Of a stretch of 64,000 nt of DNA, positions 48,292 to 59,040 are shown piece after piece; within the stretch, counting starts at the first letter, position 1; each line of letters starts with the position of its first letter. Both the position numbers and the translations under genes were made by a program. Origin of the DNA: Ampullaceana balthica (Eukaryota > Mollusca > Gastropoda > Lymnaeidae); assembly GCA_944989445.1 (NCBI GenBank), contig CALYLW010000563.1:198501-262500 (forward strand). The letters run 5' to 3'. The notes under the pieces are model-generated. The model was given only the letters and a program-made list of their open reading frames with translations. It was not told the DNA's origin and ran no database searches.

Positions 48292-48640
48292 GTAAGTATT
48301 AACTAATAGAAGTAAGCTCTTGCTTTGTATGTATACACTGCAAGTATTAACTAATAGAAGTAAGCTCTTGCTTTGTATGTATACACTGCAAGTATTAACT
48401 AATAGAAGTAAGCTCTTGCTTTGTATGTATACACTGCAAGTATTAACTAATAGAAGTAAGCTCTTGCTTTGTATGTATACACTGCAAGTATTAACTAATA
48501 GAAGTAAGCTCTTGCTTTGTATGTATACACTGCAAGTATTAACTAATAGAAGTAAGCTCTTGTTTTGTATGTATACACTGCAAGTATTAACTAATAGAAG
48601 TAAGCTCTTGCTTTGTATGTATACACTGCAAGTATTAACA
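48283..48640. repeat. 48-bp minisatellite derived from the exon 3 donor (~7.5 units)
   Basis: Unit contains GTATACACTGCAAGTATTAA, CTAATAGAAGTAAGCTC and TTGCTTTGTAT. The first copy is the real exon end and donor (TATACACT|GTAAGTATT). All later copies have TATACACT|GCAAGTATT, so GT is GC throughout. Each unit also contains AGAA|GTAAGC, a second donor-like site. Decayed units continue to 48673 and resume after the transposon at 52653-52755. Confidence 0.96.
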
Positions 48641-49074
48641 TGGTAACTTAGAAGTAAGCTATTGTTTTTTATGCATATGTTACAGGCAAAGTGTGAAATT
48701 CAGGAATGCCTAGGCAATGTATAGAATGCCTGATGGTTTCAGGCAAAGTATGAAATGATTGCTATTTCATACATTGCCTAGGCATTCAAATAGAATGCCG
48801 AGTTGTCGTCCGGCAAAGTATGTAATTAGCCTACCCCAGCCATTTTTCCAGCCACTGATGTTGGCGGTGGTGCTTTGGTCGTTGTTTGATGATGGCGATC
48901 GAAGTCTGTGAGTTTTGAAAGTTATTGTAAGACAGCGTTTAGCCGGTAGGAGGCTCCACTTCCAAATCGCAGACTATATTGCCAAAATTCTTCTCATGAC
49001 GTCAGTTTATATCATCCGGCTGAGATTCCACAGACGTTCTCCCATAACATTTCCCCTTGGATTGCTGTGTGACC

Positions 49075-50880
49075 ATGTCGGAAGAGAATGTAGTGCTAGG
49101 ACATGAATCACGCCATGTTGACATGCAACGGTTCTACGATGTAGTGCTGGGACATGAATCACGCCATGTTGACATGCAACGGTTCTACGATGTAGTGCTA
49201 GGACATGAATCACGCCATGTTGACATGCAACGGTTCTACGATGTAGTGCTAGGACATGAATCACGCCATGTTGACATGCAACGGTTCTACGATGTAGTGC
49301 TAGGACATGAATCACGCCATGTTGACATGCAACGGTTCTACGATGTAGTGCTGGGACATGAATCACGTCATGTTGACATGCAACGGTTCTACGATGTAGT
49401 GCTGGGACATGAATCACGCCATGTTGACATGCAACGGTTCTACGATGTAGTGCTAGGACATGAATCACGCCATGTTAACATGCAACGGTTCTACGATGTA
49501 GTGCTGGGACATGAATCACGCCATGATGACATGCAACGGTTCTACGATGTAGTGCTAGGACATGAATCACGCCATGTTGACATTCAACGGTTCTACGATG
49601 TAGTGCTAGGACATGAATCACGCCATGTTAACATGCAACGGTTCTACGATGTAGTGCTAGGACATGAATCACGCCATGTTGACATGCAACGGTTCTACGA
49701 TGTAGTGCTAGGACATGAATCACGCCATGTTAACATGCAACGGTTCTACGATGTAGTGCTAGGACATGAATCACGCCATGTTGACATGCAACGGTTCTAC
49801 GATGTAGTGCTGGGACATGAATCACGCCATGTTGACATGCAACGGTTCTACGATGTAGTGCTGGGACATGAATCACGCCATGTTGACATGCAACGGTTCT
49901 ACGATGTAAGAGCCAATGCTGCCAAAAACAGCGATGTGAAAATGGCTAAGACCACCATTAAGCAAGAACCACGTGACTATTGGCTGGTGAAACACTATGA
50001 TGTCATGATGGTGGAAAATAAGAGTAAGTTGATCTACCCTGTTAAAGAAGGCGTGAGTGGCGTTCTGTTTTACGCCGCGGACTCCGAGATATGTGACGTA
50101 CTTCATAAAGCCCATTTGGTCATTGGTTATGGATGACGGGACAGAATGTTGAAAGAACTTGCACCCAAATACAAGAACGCTACCCGTCATGATATTGAAC
50201 TGTGTATTAACCTTAGTGAACCTTGCCAGAAAAAATACAAAAAGGCGTAAAAAAAGTCATTGTGGTCAAGCCAATGGCTTTTTTCTGAATTCAACCCTCG
50301 TTGTCAGGTCGACCTTTTCGGCTTTCAATCCCATCCTGATGGGGAATACAAGTTTATAATTGTTTATCATGATCATCCCACCTTGTTCGTGGTTCTCAGG
50401 GTCCTGAAGACAAAGAGGTCACAAGAAGTAGCATACCAGCTCGTAGACATATTTACATTGCTTGGTGCTCCAATGACTCTACAGTTCAATAACGGCAGGG
50501 AATTGGCAATGTAGTAAGCAGCCTAAAGGAGTACTGGCCCAACTTGAAGATCATTCATGGTAAGCCGCGTCACATACAAAGCCAGGGGAGCGTCGAACGA
50601 GCTAAATAGGACATCGAAAATATGATGTGTTCTTGTATGCAAGATGAAATAACTGGCCACTGGAGTGAGGGGTTACGGTTCGTCCAGCCCAAGAAGAACA
50701 GAGCTTTTCATTCTGGGGTTAAACGATCACCATATGAAGCTCTCCTTAGCTGCAGAGCTAAAGTAGGCCTCACAACGTTGTCCCTACCTGACGATGATTT
50801 ACAAGATGTGAAAACAGAGGAAGACCTCGAAAAAATAATACAGAGCGTACATCATGTGCTTTATTTTGTATTGCTCTTAA
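49075..50880 (+). pseudogene. KRBA2-like integrase/transposase, inactivated, with a 51-bp internal repeat
   Basis: ATG at 49075 (MSEEN) runs into 16 copies of a 17-residue unit (VLGHESRHVDMQRFYDV), then a family-typical region PRDYWLVKHYDV and SEICDVLHKAHLVIG. The frame continues past stops at 50134, 50248 and 50512 and shifts once before 50622. The DDE integrase core is visible: first Asp in RCQVDLFGF, third acidic residue in QGSVERA, but the expected second Asp (DNGRE) reads NNGRE. The zinc-binding cysteine pair is also damaged (SEPC for CVPC). The C-terminus has FVQPKKNRAFHSGVKRSPYE. The element is dead; KRBA2-like proteins derive from such integrases. Confidence 0.88.
49093..49908 (+). 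repeat. 51-bp coding minisatellite (16 units)
   Basis: Sixteen in-frame units of 17 codons. Variation is mostly synonymous (CTA/CTG in the Leu codon, CGC/CGT) with a few replacements: GTTAAC for GTTGAC in three units, GATGAC in one, ATT for ATG in one. Each unit repeats the N-terminal segment just before the conserved part of the transposase. Confidence 0.97.
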
Positions 50881-51350
50881 AGTACGTAATTATCAATAAA
50901 GTCTTTTGTTGTGCTCTTTTTCCACTTTGCCTAAACGAAATGTGCTGCCCGGGGCAGAACCCATATTTGCCGCCGAAAATTTATGCTAATGCTATATAGA
51001 AAAGATAATTTTTATTAGAAGGTAATAATGACACTATACTTTTTCATGTTAGAGATAGATAGAAGAGCTTTCATTTCTTGATTAAAATTGAAGTTTTCTG
51101 CTTTTACTCATGACACGATCTTTGATGTATCAATATTTTCAGCCATGCGAAGCTCAATTACCAAAAAATATTATAGATTCCAATTACTCAATTTTGGTGT
51201 ATTCATTATTGATTGTAATCATTTTTCATTAACTTAATTTTAGATAAGCATCTCTCACAGCTGGCATTACTTATGATAGTGTTAACAGTGTTAAGGAATA
51301 TTCAAAGTAATGATATTTTATTCGGAACGGTAACTTCTAGCCTTAATATC

Positions 51351-51519
51351 CAGGACCGGATTTAGATTTGATGGGGCCCTAAGCTATTTCAGATATGGGG
51401 TCCTTTTTGATTTCCAGATATTCTATGTCAGTGCCAAATATGAAGAAAAATGGGGGGGGGGCAATAAGGCGCGGGCCCTAAGCTATAGCTTGTTTAGAAA
51501 ATAGGTAAATCCAGCACTG
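51351..51519. mobile_element. hAT-type MITE nested in the KRBA2-like transposon
   Basis: The left end starts CAGGACCGGATTTAG and the right end, reverse-complemented, starts CAGTGCTGGATTTACC; GGGCCCTAAGCTAT-type sequence occurs inside both arms. The flanks TTAATATC and TAAATATC match at 7 of 8 bases, as expected for an aged hAT target duplication. Confidence 0.75.
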
Positions 51520-52652
51520 TAAATATCTTTAAAAACTTGAATAAATCATATTTGCTTGAATTCAATAATTCATTTTTTAACGCGTGATGTTAAAGGACCG
51601 TGTAACTGCCAAAGCCTCACATGAATTACTGCAGCAACGTCATCTTATGATGTATACAACTTTTTTCTCAACAGTTTTCCTACATAACATTCCCTTTGAT
51701 CGGCAATAATTAGCTCTCCCATTCTTTTAACTAAAAGGTTCAATTAAAATGTTAACCTATCCACATAAAAGTTAAGCATTATAGTATTATATAGCATATT
51801 TTTTGTTGTAGTCTTATTGGTTGTAGTTAGAATTTAACAGATGCAGCAATTTTGCTCCTAAAAGATGAGCAGCTGACTAATGTGAATCAGTTATAGGTAC
51901 ATCAAAGTCATGTTTTTATGCTACTTAAGTCCCTTGGTTTTTCAGTTCAGTAGCATTAGTATCGGAAGACTTTAGATTCATTTTTGGAGTTTTAAGTTTT
52001 GACATTATATACGGTAACATATTTTTAATTAATTTTTTCCTGTCTATTAAACTTTATTTAAACGTTTTTAGAAGCTAAGTAACAATAGGAATTTGCCGCC
52101 CTCAACAAATTGCCGCCCTAAACATCTGATTTGCTCATCTATGAAATTGATCGGGTATAGTAATTTTCGCGTCTACAACAGGAGTAGTTGTCAAATTTGG
52201 AGAATAAATTAAGTTACCAGCAGATCAGTGTCACGTTCTCATAGTACTCAAATCTCTTGGTTTTTCATTTAAGTAGCACATGTATCAGAATAATTAATAT
52301 CCAATATTGAGTTTGAAGTTTTGGCAGTAGAAACGTTCACATTTTTTTAGTATAGTTACTTTATTTATTTCATTGATTTCTTATTTTAGTATTTAATTTA
52401 TTTTGATAAAAGTTTTCCACTTTAAAAAAATTTCATTCTTAGAAGCTAATCAACGACGACGAATTTGCCGCCCCTAAATATGTGCCGCCCGGGGCATTTG
52501 CGTCCCCCTTGCCTCCCTCTTGCTACGCCACTGTGCCTAGGCAAAGTATGCAAAAGTTGTACAAATTTCATACTTTGCCTGAAACCATGAGGCATTCTAT
52601 ACATTGCCTAGGCATTCTATAGAATGTCTGATTTCACACATTGCCTGTAACA

Positions 52653-52755
52653 TATACACTAGGTATTAACATAGTTAGTAATATTTACTAATAGAAATAA
52701 GCTATTGCTTTCTATGTATACACTGTATTAACATGGTTACTAATAGAACAAATCA
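52653..52755. repeat. decayed continuation of the 48-bp donor-derived array
   Basis: TATACACTAGGTATTAAC, CTAATAGAAATAAGC and TATGTATACACTGTATTAAC are diverged units of the array interrupted by the transposon. Confidence 0.85.
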
Positions 52756-52956
52756 ATTGCTCTTTATAAGTAATACCGGTGGGGTGTAGCGCTGCAGTCA
52801 GGCTTAGAGAAATTAATGAAACGAAACGAGGTTTGATGACCAATCAGGAGTGACAAGGAAACAAAAGATGAATTGTTTAGTTTTTAGTATACCTTGTTTC
52901 ACATATTCCTACATTTGTTCTTCAACTGGGTCATTCTGACATTTATCTTGATCCAT

Positions 52957-52990
52957 GAAGAGACCAAACTTGTGTGTAGACTCTGCCTTT
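52957..52990 (+). other. possible decayed copy of the p85-like exon 3 end
   Basis: GACCAAACTTGTGTGTAGACT matches the exon 3 end at about 18 of 21 bases and in the same frame would encode RPNLCVD against RPSLCIH. It directly precedes the 24-bp array. No acceptor is obvious. Confidence 0.35.
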
Positions 52991-53560
52991 CTGTTCTGTG
53001 TAGACTGTACGTTTCTATTCTATGTAAATGAATGTCTCTATTCTATGTAAATGAATGTTTCTATTCTATGTAAATGAATGTTTCTATTCTGTGTAGACTG
53101 TATGTTTCTATTCTGTGTAGACTGTATGTCTCTATTCTGTGTAGACTGTATGTTTCTATTCTGTGTAGACTGTATGTTTCTATTCTGTGTAGACTGTATG
53201 TCTCTATTCTGTGTAGACTGTATGTTTCTATTCTATGTAAATGAATGTTTCTATTCTGTGTAGACTGTATGTTTCTATTCTGTGTAGACTGTATGTCTCT
53301 ATTCTGTGTAGACTGTATGTTTCTATTCTGTGTAGACTGTATGTTTCTATTCTGTGTAGACTGTATGTCTCTATTCTGTGTAGACTGTATGTTTCTATTC
53401 TGTGTAGACTGTATGTTTCTATTCTGTGTAGACTGTATGTATCTATTCTGTGTAGACTGTATGTATCTATTCTGTGTAGACTATATGTATCTATTCTGTG
53501 TAGACTGTATGTTTCTATTCTGTGTAGACTGTATGTTTCTATTCTGTGTAGACTTTACGT
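52991..53560. repeat. 24-bp minisatellite (~23 units)
   Basis: Unit TGTTTCTATTCTGTGTAGAC + TGTA, with early units carrying TATGTAAATGAA instead. ORFs through it are artefacts of a stop-poor 24-bp unit. The TGTGTAGACTGTATG part resembles the end of exon 3 and its donor. Confidence 0.95.
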
Positions 53561-53939
53561 TTCTGCTCTACCAACTTCTGTTCAGATCAATCCCTATAGC
53601 TCTCTGAGTCATGTTCCGATTGCCGAGGGTCAGCCTGACATTAACCGTGACCCACCGACAAGGCCTGGTTTGCGTCTAACTTTCGTATATCAAACTAACA
53701 ACTATGGTAGCTTTGTAAGTCATGCTGAGCTGACCCGGATTAGATTGACATTGCCAATCCATATCATTAAGCTTTGAGTCATAATTAGACCGATCATTGC
53801 ATTGAACATGTCATCTGCGCCGTCTTAGCATTTCGTCATGAACCTGAACCATGAACTAATGGCTACTCTTGCAACGTATATTTATGGAAAACATAATTGA
53901 GACTAAATACACTTTTAGCACACTTGATGTATTCTCTGC
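53561..53939. other. intron sequence of mixed composition
   Basis: Complex sequence of higher GC than its surroundings with a short open frame after the array. An acceptor-like CTTCTGTTCAG at 53586 is not followed by an exon of usable phase. No assignment. Confidence 0.4.
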
Positions 53940-54300
53940 GGCTCAATGTCACAAGTGATATTTCATTCAACCATGTTACAGTTCACAGACTGGCAATGTC
54001 ACCAGTTATATTTCATTCAACCATGTTACAGTTCACAGACTGGCAATGTCACCAGTGATATTTCATTCAACCATGTTACAGTTCACAGACTGGCAATGTC
54101 ACAGTTCACAGACTGGCAATGAAACTTTGGCTAAATCAACTTACTTGTGAATATTTTTCTAAACAAACTGGCAATGGACTTTTTTCTAAAAAAATACCTG
54201 GCAATTAAACTTTGGCTAAACCTGCTTGCATTGAAATTTTGGCTAAACCTGCTGGGAATGAAACTTTGGCTAAACCTGATGGCAAGGAAATTGGCTAATT
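53940..54300. repeat. 50-bp (3 units) and ~27-bp (~5 units) tandem repeats
   Basis: First GATATTTCATTCAACCATGT + TACAGTTCACAGACTGG at 53940-54120. Then a degenerate unit with ACTTTGGCTAAACCTGCT to 54300. They share CTGGCAATG at the junction. Confidence 0.88.
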
Positions 54301-54502
54301 CTGCTGGCGAATACCATTTTCTTCCCTTCTAAATTTGTATAGTTTGTATTATCTTTGTGACTTTGGCACACGTGGCTTAAAATCTTCCATCTAATATCAG
54401 TTCCATTTCCCGAATCTCGTTTTTTCTCACGTTTTTTCCCCTAGAAAATATTCGAAACAAAGCTAACTAAACGAGAACTAAGACAGAAATGTTGTCCATA
54501 TG

Positions 54503-55295
54503 CAGGGTTGCCAGACGTCCGGCAAAAGGAGAACACGTCTCGTTTAAAATGTTCCACTTTTCTTACATTTTATATTATACTTTTTATTTATTGTTGTTAC
54601 AACTATTACATCGTATCTTTACTTTTTAAAAACCTAGATTATATCTATTTTTGAAATAAAACACTAGAAACCTAGGCGAGGACGACAAACCCTAGATCTA
54701 TGTTGAAAAATATTTCTGTCATTGAAATAGAATAAACATCAGTATAGGAGGCTATGAGCCGTCTTCACACAAACTTTCAAGTTTTGATAAATAGATTTGA
54801 GGAGACATTTATTTCACTGAAAGTCAGGGAGATGTTGAGAAGACTTAAGGAAAGTGGTCGAGAAGAATATATTAATTTTATGGCAGATGTTAAGTTGGTG
54901 TGTGAAGCATGCAGTAGTTAGAAAAGTGGTTGAAGCCTTTTGATGAAATTCAATGCTTTAATTTTGATCGGATTTACTTAGATAAAATCAAAGACTGTAA
55001 ACTTGATGACCTTTTTGCATGCATATTGTATCTGAAAGAGAAGGGTATTATTGTAGATGATGTGTAATTGTATGACCAATACTGTATTTTCTAAAATCAT
55101 TTTTACAAGATAAAAATGAACAGTTTTTTTGAAAGACTCTTGCATGAACATTGGCAGCTATTACAATAAAATTGTACTGACTGTGAGTTTAATCTTGGAC
55201 GACTCAAATGATATATTCAAAATGTCCTCCTTTGTCGTCGTCCTTTTTTGTTTTAATATGTCCTCCTTTTGGTGTCCACGTATCTGGCAACCCAA
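54503..55295. mobile_element. short hAT transposon remnant (793 bp) with 8-bp target duplication
   Basis: The left end CAGGGTTGCCAGACGTCC and the right end (reverse complement GGGTTGCCAGATACGTGG) are inverted, both followed by AAAAGGAG. The 8-bp flank TCCATATG is exact (54495-54502 and 55296-55303). Inside, about 54755-55130 (plus strand) reads as a decayed transposase piece (REMLRRLKESGREEYINFMA) with several stops. Confidence 0.88.
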
Positions 55296-55427
55296 TCCAT
55301 ATGTAATATTCGGTGCTGTCAACTTCCAACCAGGAGCAACCTTTCTTTCGCTTGTCAAAGAGACTATCCAGTTTTGTCAAAATGAAAATTTTTATTAATT
55401 CTTTATTTGAATAACTTAATTTATCTA

Positions 55428-55833
55428 CAGGGTGGCCCAAAAAAAGTGGGCCCGCCTAGAGCAATATTGTGCGACATATATAAAATTATGTTTAGAGCGG
55501 TTTAAACCCGGTAGATTATGCTATTTGTGGTGCCCTCCAACAAAAAGTCTACTTTCGTCGTAAATTTGCAATAACAATAGAACAACTGAAATTGGCCATG
55601 GTTGAAGAGTGGTAACATTTGTCTCGGCTGTTTATAAACAAGAGCGTTGACCAGTGGCGAAGACGTTTAGAAAAAAAGGTTGAGAACCGAGGACACATTG
55701 AATTTGAATTCTGATTTTTTTTAAAATTAACATTTGGCAACAATTTACTTGATGTTTTATAGAAAACAGTTACACAAAAAAAATTATTATTTGAAATTAT
55801 ACAAGACGGTCCCACTTTTTTTGAGCCGCTCTG
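55428..55833 (+). mobile_element. mariner/Tc1-like element remnant (406 bp)
   Basis: Bounded by TA on both sides. The left end is CAGGGTGGCCCAAAAAAAG and the right end, reverse-complemented, is CAGAGCGGCTCAAAAAAAG. The plus-strand frame at about 55572-55716 reads like a mariner transposase C-terminus (SVDQWRRRLEKKVENRGHIE then a stop) with one internal TAA. The catalytic domain is deleted. Confidence 0.85.
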
Positions 55834-57009
55834 TAATTAAAAAAAACTTTGGAAATACGTATCTTATTACTTTTTTGTAAACAATTTATAACTATAAAGG
55901 ACATTTTCCGAGTTAAAGTTATAATATTTTTTTTTAAAATATGTATTACTGGTATAATTACCAGAAAGAAACATAAAATTATTTATTTAAGAGTGTGCTC
56001 AATTTTGTCTAATGTAATGAATATTTATCAAAGTCGCATGCAGAAAAACTTTTTTTTAAAAATTAAATGTTTTTTAGTTATCAATATTACCTTTATCAAA
56101 GTGCACAATAATTTGTATATATTTATATAATTAATTTTTTCACATGTTCAGATTCGGTAAGAAAAAATTAATTAAATCTTGGGCGGCCAGGAAGCATTAA
56201 TTAATTGTCCAAAAAACATTACATTTTATACCATCAATAGCAGTATCCTTTATCCTTCCTATATAATAAAAGGCTAAGTTCTGTCCGTTCTGTCCGGCCC
56301 TCGATAGCGATTGGTCCCTCAAACACATATGACTCCTACAGCCAATCATATTGAACACGTTTACGCGGACTTTCTAAACGAGTTATTTTTGGTGCAGTAT
56401 TTCTTCCATGACTTTATTTTGAGTTATGCGAGTTGGGATTTATAGTCAAAAGCTCTGTTTTTACGAGTTATTTGTTTTAACTATAATGAATAGTATTTTT
56501 GACGTGATGCACATGTATGCCGGTCGAGGGGAGTTGCAACATGCCACTGAACGGTGGCGGAACGTCCTTGGACGGGCTTTGTTGCTCGTTCAAAATATGT
56601 TGCTACCGTGCCAACTATTTTATTTTGCTATAATATGTATATTGAGATCGAAGGAGCACACAAAAACGGAGTTAAATATCTTTAAATAATTTACATCATA
56701 TGATTAAATAACAATACACTGTCCCTAACCAACTTTATCGCAACGAATCATAACCAATATTCACTCAAAGGTTCGTTGGACCGTTTGAAAAGTTGTTGTT
56801 TTTTAATTCGTATGCTGAGTTGGAGAGCATCTATTTTTTGTGCAATATTTTACCAAATTTGTGGCAATACTAAACTGCTGCGCGGGGTCAGTTGTCAGTA
56901 GGATATATACCCAGCCACGCAGCTTAAGTTGAACATTTATTATAAACCATTTTTTTAAAAGTAGTTTTTAGTTGTACTATTTTCCATTGATCTAGAGACA
57001 GTCTTACTC
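55834..57009. other. AT-rich intron sequence, possibly with a transposon fragment
   Basis: At about 56262-56320 TATATAATAAAAGGCTAAG and TCTGTCCGTTCTGTCCGG resemble ends of dispersed non-autonomous elements of insects and molluscs, but no partner end is found. A short ORF at 56426-56689 has no recognised family. Confidence 0.4.
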
Positions 57010-58405
57010 AGATCAGAAATAAAAGGGTAAAGAAGTGGTGCCACAGTGGCATGACACATAGCAATCTTAGCTCCCTCCCACTGGCAGACATTGGCCCCCT
57101 CCCACTGGTAGACATTGGCCCCCTCCCACTGGCAGACATTGGCCCCCTCCCCCAGAGTAAAGAAGTGGTGCCACAGTTCCATGACACATAGCAATCTTAG
57201 CTCCCTCCCACTGGCAGACATTGGCTCCCTCCCACTGGCAGACATTGGCCCCCTCCCACTGGCAGACATTGGCCCCCTCCCATTGACAGACATTAGCCCC
57301 CTCCCACTGGCAGACATTGGCCCCCTCCACCAGAGTAAAGAAGTGGTGCCACAGTGCCATGACACATAGCAATCTTAGCTCCCTCCCACTGGCAGACATA
57401 GGTCCCCTCCCACTGGCAGACATTGGCCCCCTCCCACTGGCAGACATTGGCCCCCCTCCCACTGGCAGACATTGGCCCCCTCCCACTGGCAGACATTGGC
57501 CCCCTCCCACTGGCAGACATTGGCCCCCTCCCACTGGCAGACATTGGCCCCTCTCCGACTGGCAGACATTGGCTCCCTCCCACTGGCGGACATTGGCCCC
57601 CTCCCACTGGCAGACATTGGCCCCCTCCCACTGGCAGACATTGGCCCCCTCCCACTGGCAGACATTGGCCCTCTCCCCCAGAGTAAAGAAGTGGTGCCAC
57701 AGTGGCATGAGACAGCAATCTTAGCTCCCTCCCACTGGCAGACATTGGCCCCCTCCCCCAGAGTAAAGATGTGGTGCCACAGTGCCATGAAACATAGCAA
57801 TCTTAGCTCCCTCCCACTGGCAGACATTGGCCCCCTCCCACTGGCAGACATTGGCCCCCTCCCACTGGCAGACATTGGCCCCCTCCCACTGGCAGACATT
57901 GGCCCCCTCCCACTGGCAGACATTGGCCCCTCTCCCACTGGCAGACATTGGCTCCCTCCCACTGGCAGACATTGGCCCCCTCCCACTGGCAGACATTGGC
58001 CCCCTCCCACTGGCAGACATTGGCCCCCTCCCACTGGCAGACATTGACCCCCTGCCACTGGCAGACATTGGCCCTCTCCCCAAGAGTAAAGAAGTTGTGC
58101 CACAGTGGCATGAGACAGCAATCTTAGCTCCCTCCCACTGGCAGACATTGGCCCTCTCCCCCAGAGTAAAGAAGTGGTGCCACAGTGGCATGAGACAGCA
58201 ATCTTAGCTCCCTCCCACTGGCAGACATTGGCCCCCTCCCCCAGAGTAAAGATGTGGTGCCACAGTGCCATGACACATAGCAATCTTAGCTCTCTCCCAC
58301 TGGCAGACATTGGCCCCCACCCACTGGCAGACATTGGCCCCCACCCACTGGCAGACATTGGCCCCCTCCCACTGGCAGACATTGGCCCTTTCCCCCAGGA
58401 CCGCG
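57010..58405. repeat. 24-bp minisatellite in higher-order blocks
   Basis: Basic unit CCCACTGGCAGACATTGGCC + CCCT, in runs separated by an approx. 60-bp spacer (AGAGTAAAGAAGTGGTGCCA, CATAGCAATCTTAGCTC) that recurs about eight times. Run lengths differ from block to block. Many ORFs on both strands derive from this GC-rich, stop-poor unit and are artefacts. Confidence 0.96.
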
Positions 58406-58676
58406 CCAACGAGAGGGGCCAATAAGATGTGAGGTGCTGAAATATGATGGGATGGCGCTGGAATAAGATTGGAGAGTGCCGGAATGTCGTCAGTGGCAAG
58501 GTTAATTCAACTTAATGAGACATACAAAAAGATGCCGTCGCCTGTCTTTGGATCATCAAGTTTGAATATTTTTATTAACTTAGGCATAACAAATTTTTAA
58601 CATTTCTTTTTGTCTTTTCTGTAAAAATTACATTAATTGATTGAACACTATTTAAATTTACCGTATTTTTTTCCAG

Positions 58677-58724
58677 GTAACGATTATATCTGGGGCAAAA
58701 CTCATCCAGGAAAGATATGTGAAG
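58677..58724 (+). CDS. p85-like gene, coding exon 4 (C1 zinc finger, middle)
   Basis: A 48-nt exon in phase 1-1. With the split Cys109 it encodes CNDYIWGKTHPGKICE, supplying the IWG motif and Cys123 of the C1 domain (C-x13-C spacing from Cys109, as in classical C1 domains). The acceptor is ATTTTTTTCCAG|GTAACG (AG 58675-58676) and the donor is GTGAAG|GTAAGT at 58725. It is found only because the phase and the C1 pattern continue across the joins. Confidence 0.85.
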
Positions 58725-58829
58725 GTAAGTTATTGATCAGATTAATTAGTGTAGAGCAACTTTTTAAGCTTGATTAAATATGCGTACTTTTTCTATTACC
58801 ATTTATAACTAATTGGTAAAATGTAACTA

Positions 58830-59040
58830 AGTGTCACAGGTTGTTAGTGTCACAGGTTATTAGTGTCACAGGATGTCAGTGTCACAGGTTGTCAGTGTCA
58901 CAGGTTGTCAGTGTCACAGGTTGTCAGTGTCACAGGTTGTCAGTGTCACAGGTTGTTAGTGTCACAGGTTGTTAGTGGCACAGGTTGTTAGTGTCACAGG
59001 TTGTCAGTGTCACAGGTTGTCAGTGTCACAGGTTGTCAGT
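58830..59040. repeat. 16-bp minisatellite (~13 units)
   Basis: Unit AGTGTCACAGGTTGTC or TTGTTA variant, beginning about 105 nt behind the exon 4 donor. Confidence 0.93.

Larger units (their letters stand above)
48678..52652 (+). mobile_element. KRBA2/Ginger-like DNA transposon (3975 bp) with long TIRs
   Basis: The left end starts TGTTACAGGCAAAGTGTGAA. The right end, reverse-complemented, starts TGTTACAGGCAATGTGTGAA. The TIRs continue for some 80 bp, sharing GCCTAGGCAATGTATAGAAT and GGTTTCAGGCAAAGTATGAA. The flanks are CATA (48674-48677) and TATA (52653-52656), a 4-bp target duplication with one change. The insertion point falls inside a unit of the 48-bp array, which reads TATGTATACACT when empty. 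It carries one degenerate integrase-type transposase. TGTNR-type ends and a 4-bp duplication agree with Ginger elements. Confidence 0.88.

Noticed and set aside
53078..53777. Cys-rich ORFs (FCVDCM and VSILCRLY repeats)
   Set aside because: A 24-bp array; the short non-repeat tail after 53560 has no usable exon phase or known family.
53561..53777. Possible p85-like exon after CTTCTGTTCAG
   Set aside because: In the phase required between coding exons 3 and 4 it hits TAG after a few codons, and exons 3 and 4 join perfectly without it.
55161..55815. Minus-strand ORFs of 65-88 codons
   Set aside because: They are antisense to the hAT and mariner remnants, whose family motifs read on the plus strand.
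57067..58499. Several 120-370-codon ORFs on both strands
   Set aside because: Products of a GC-rich 24-bp repeat without stops; frames overlap each other on both strands.
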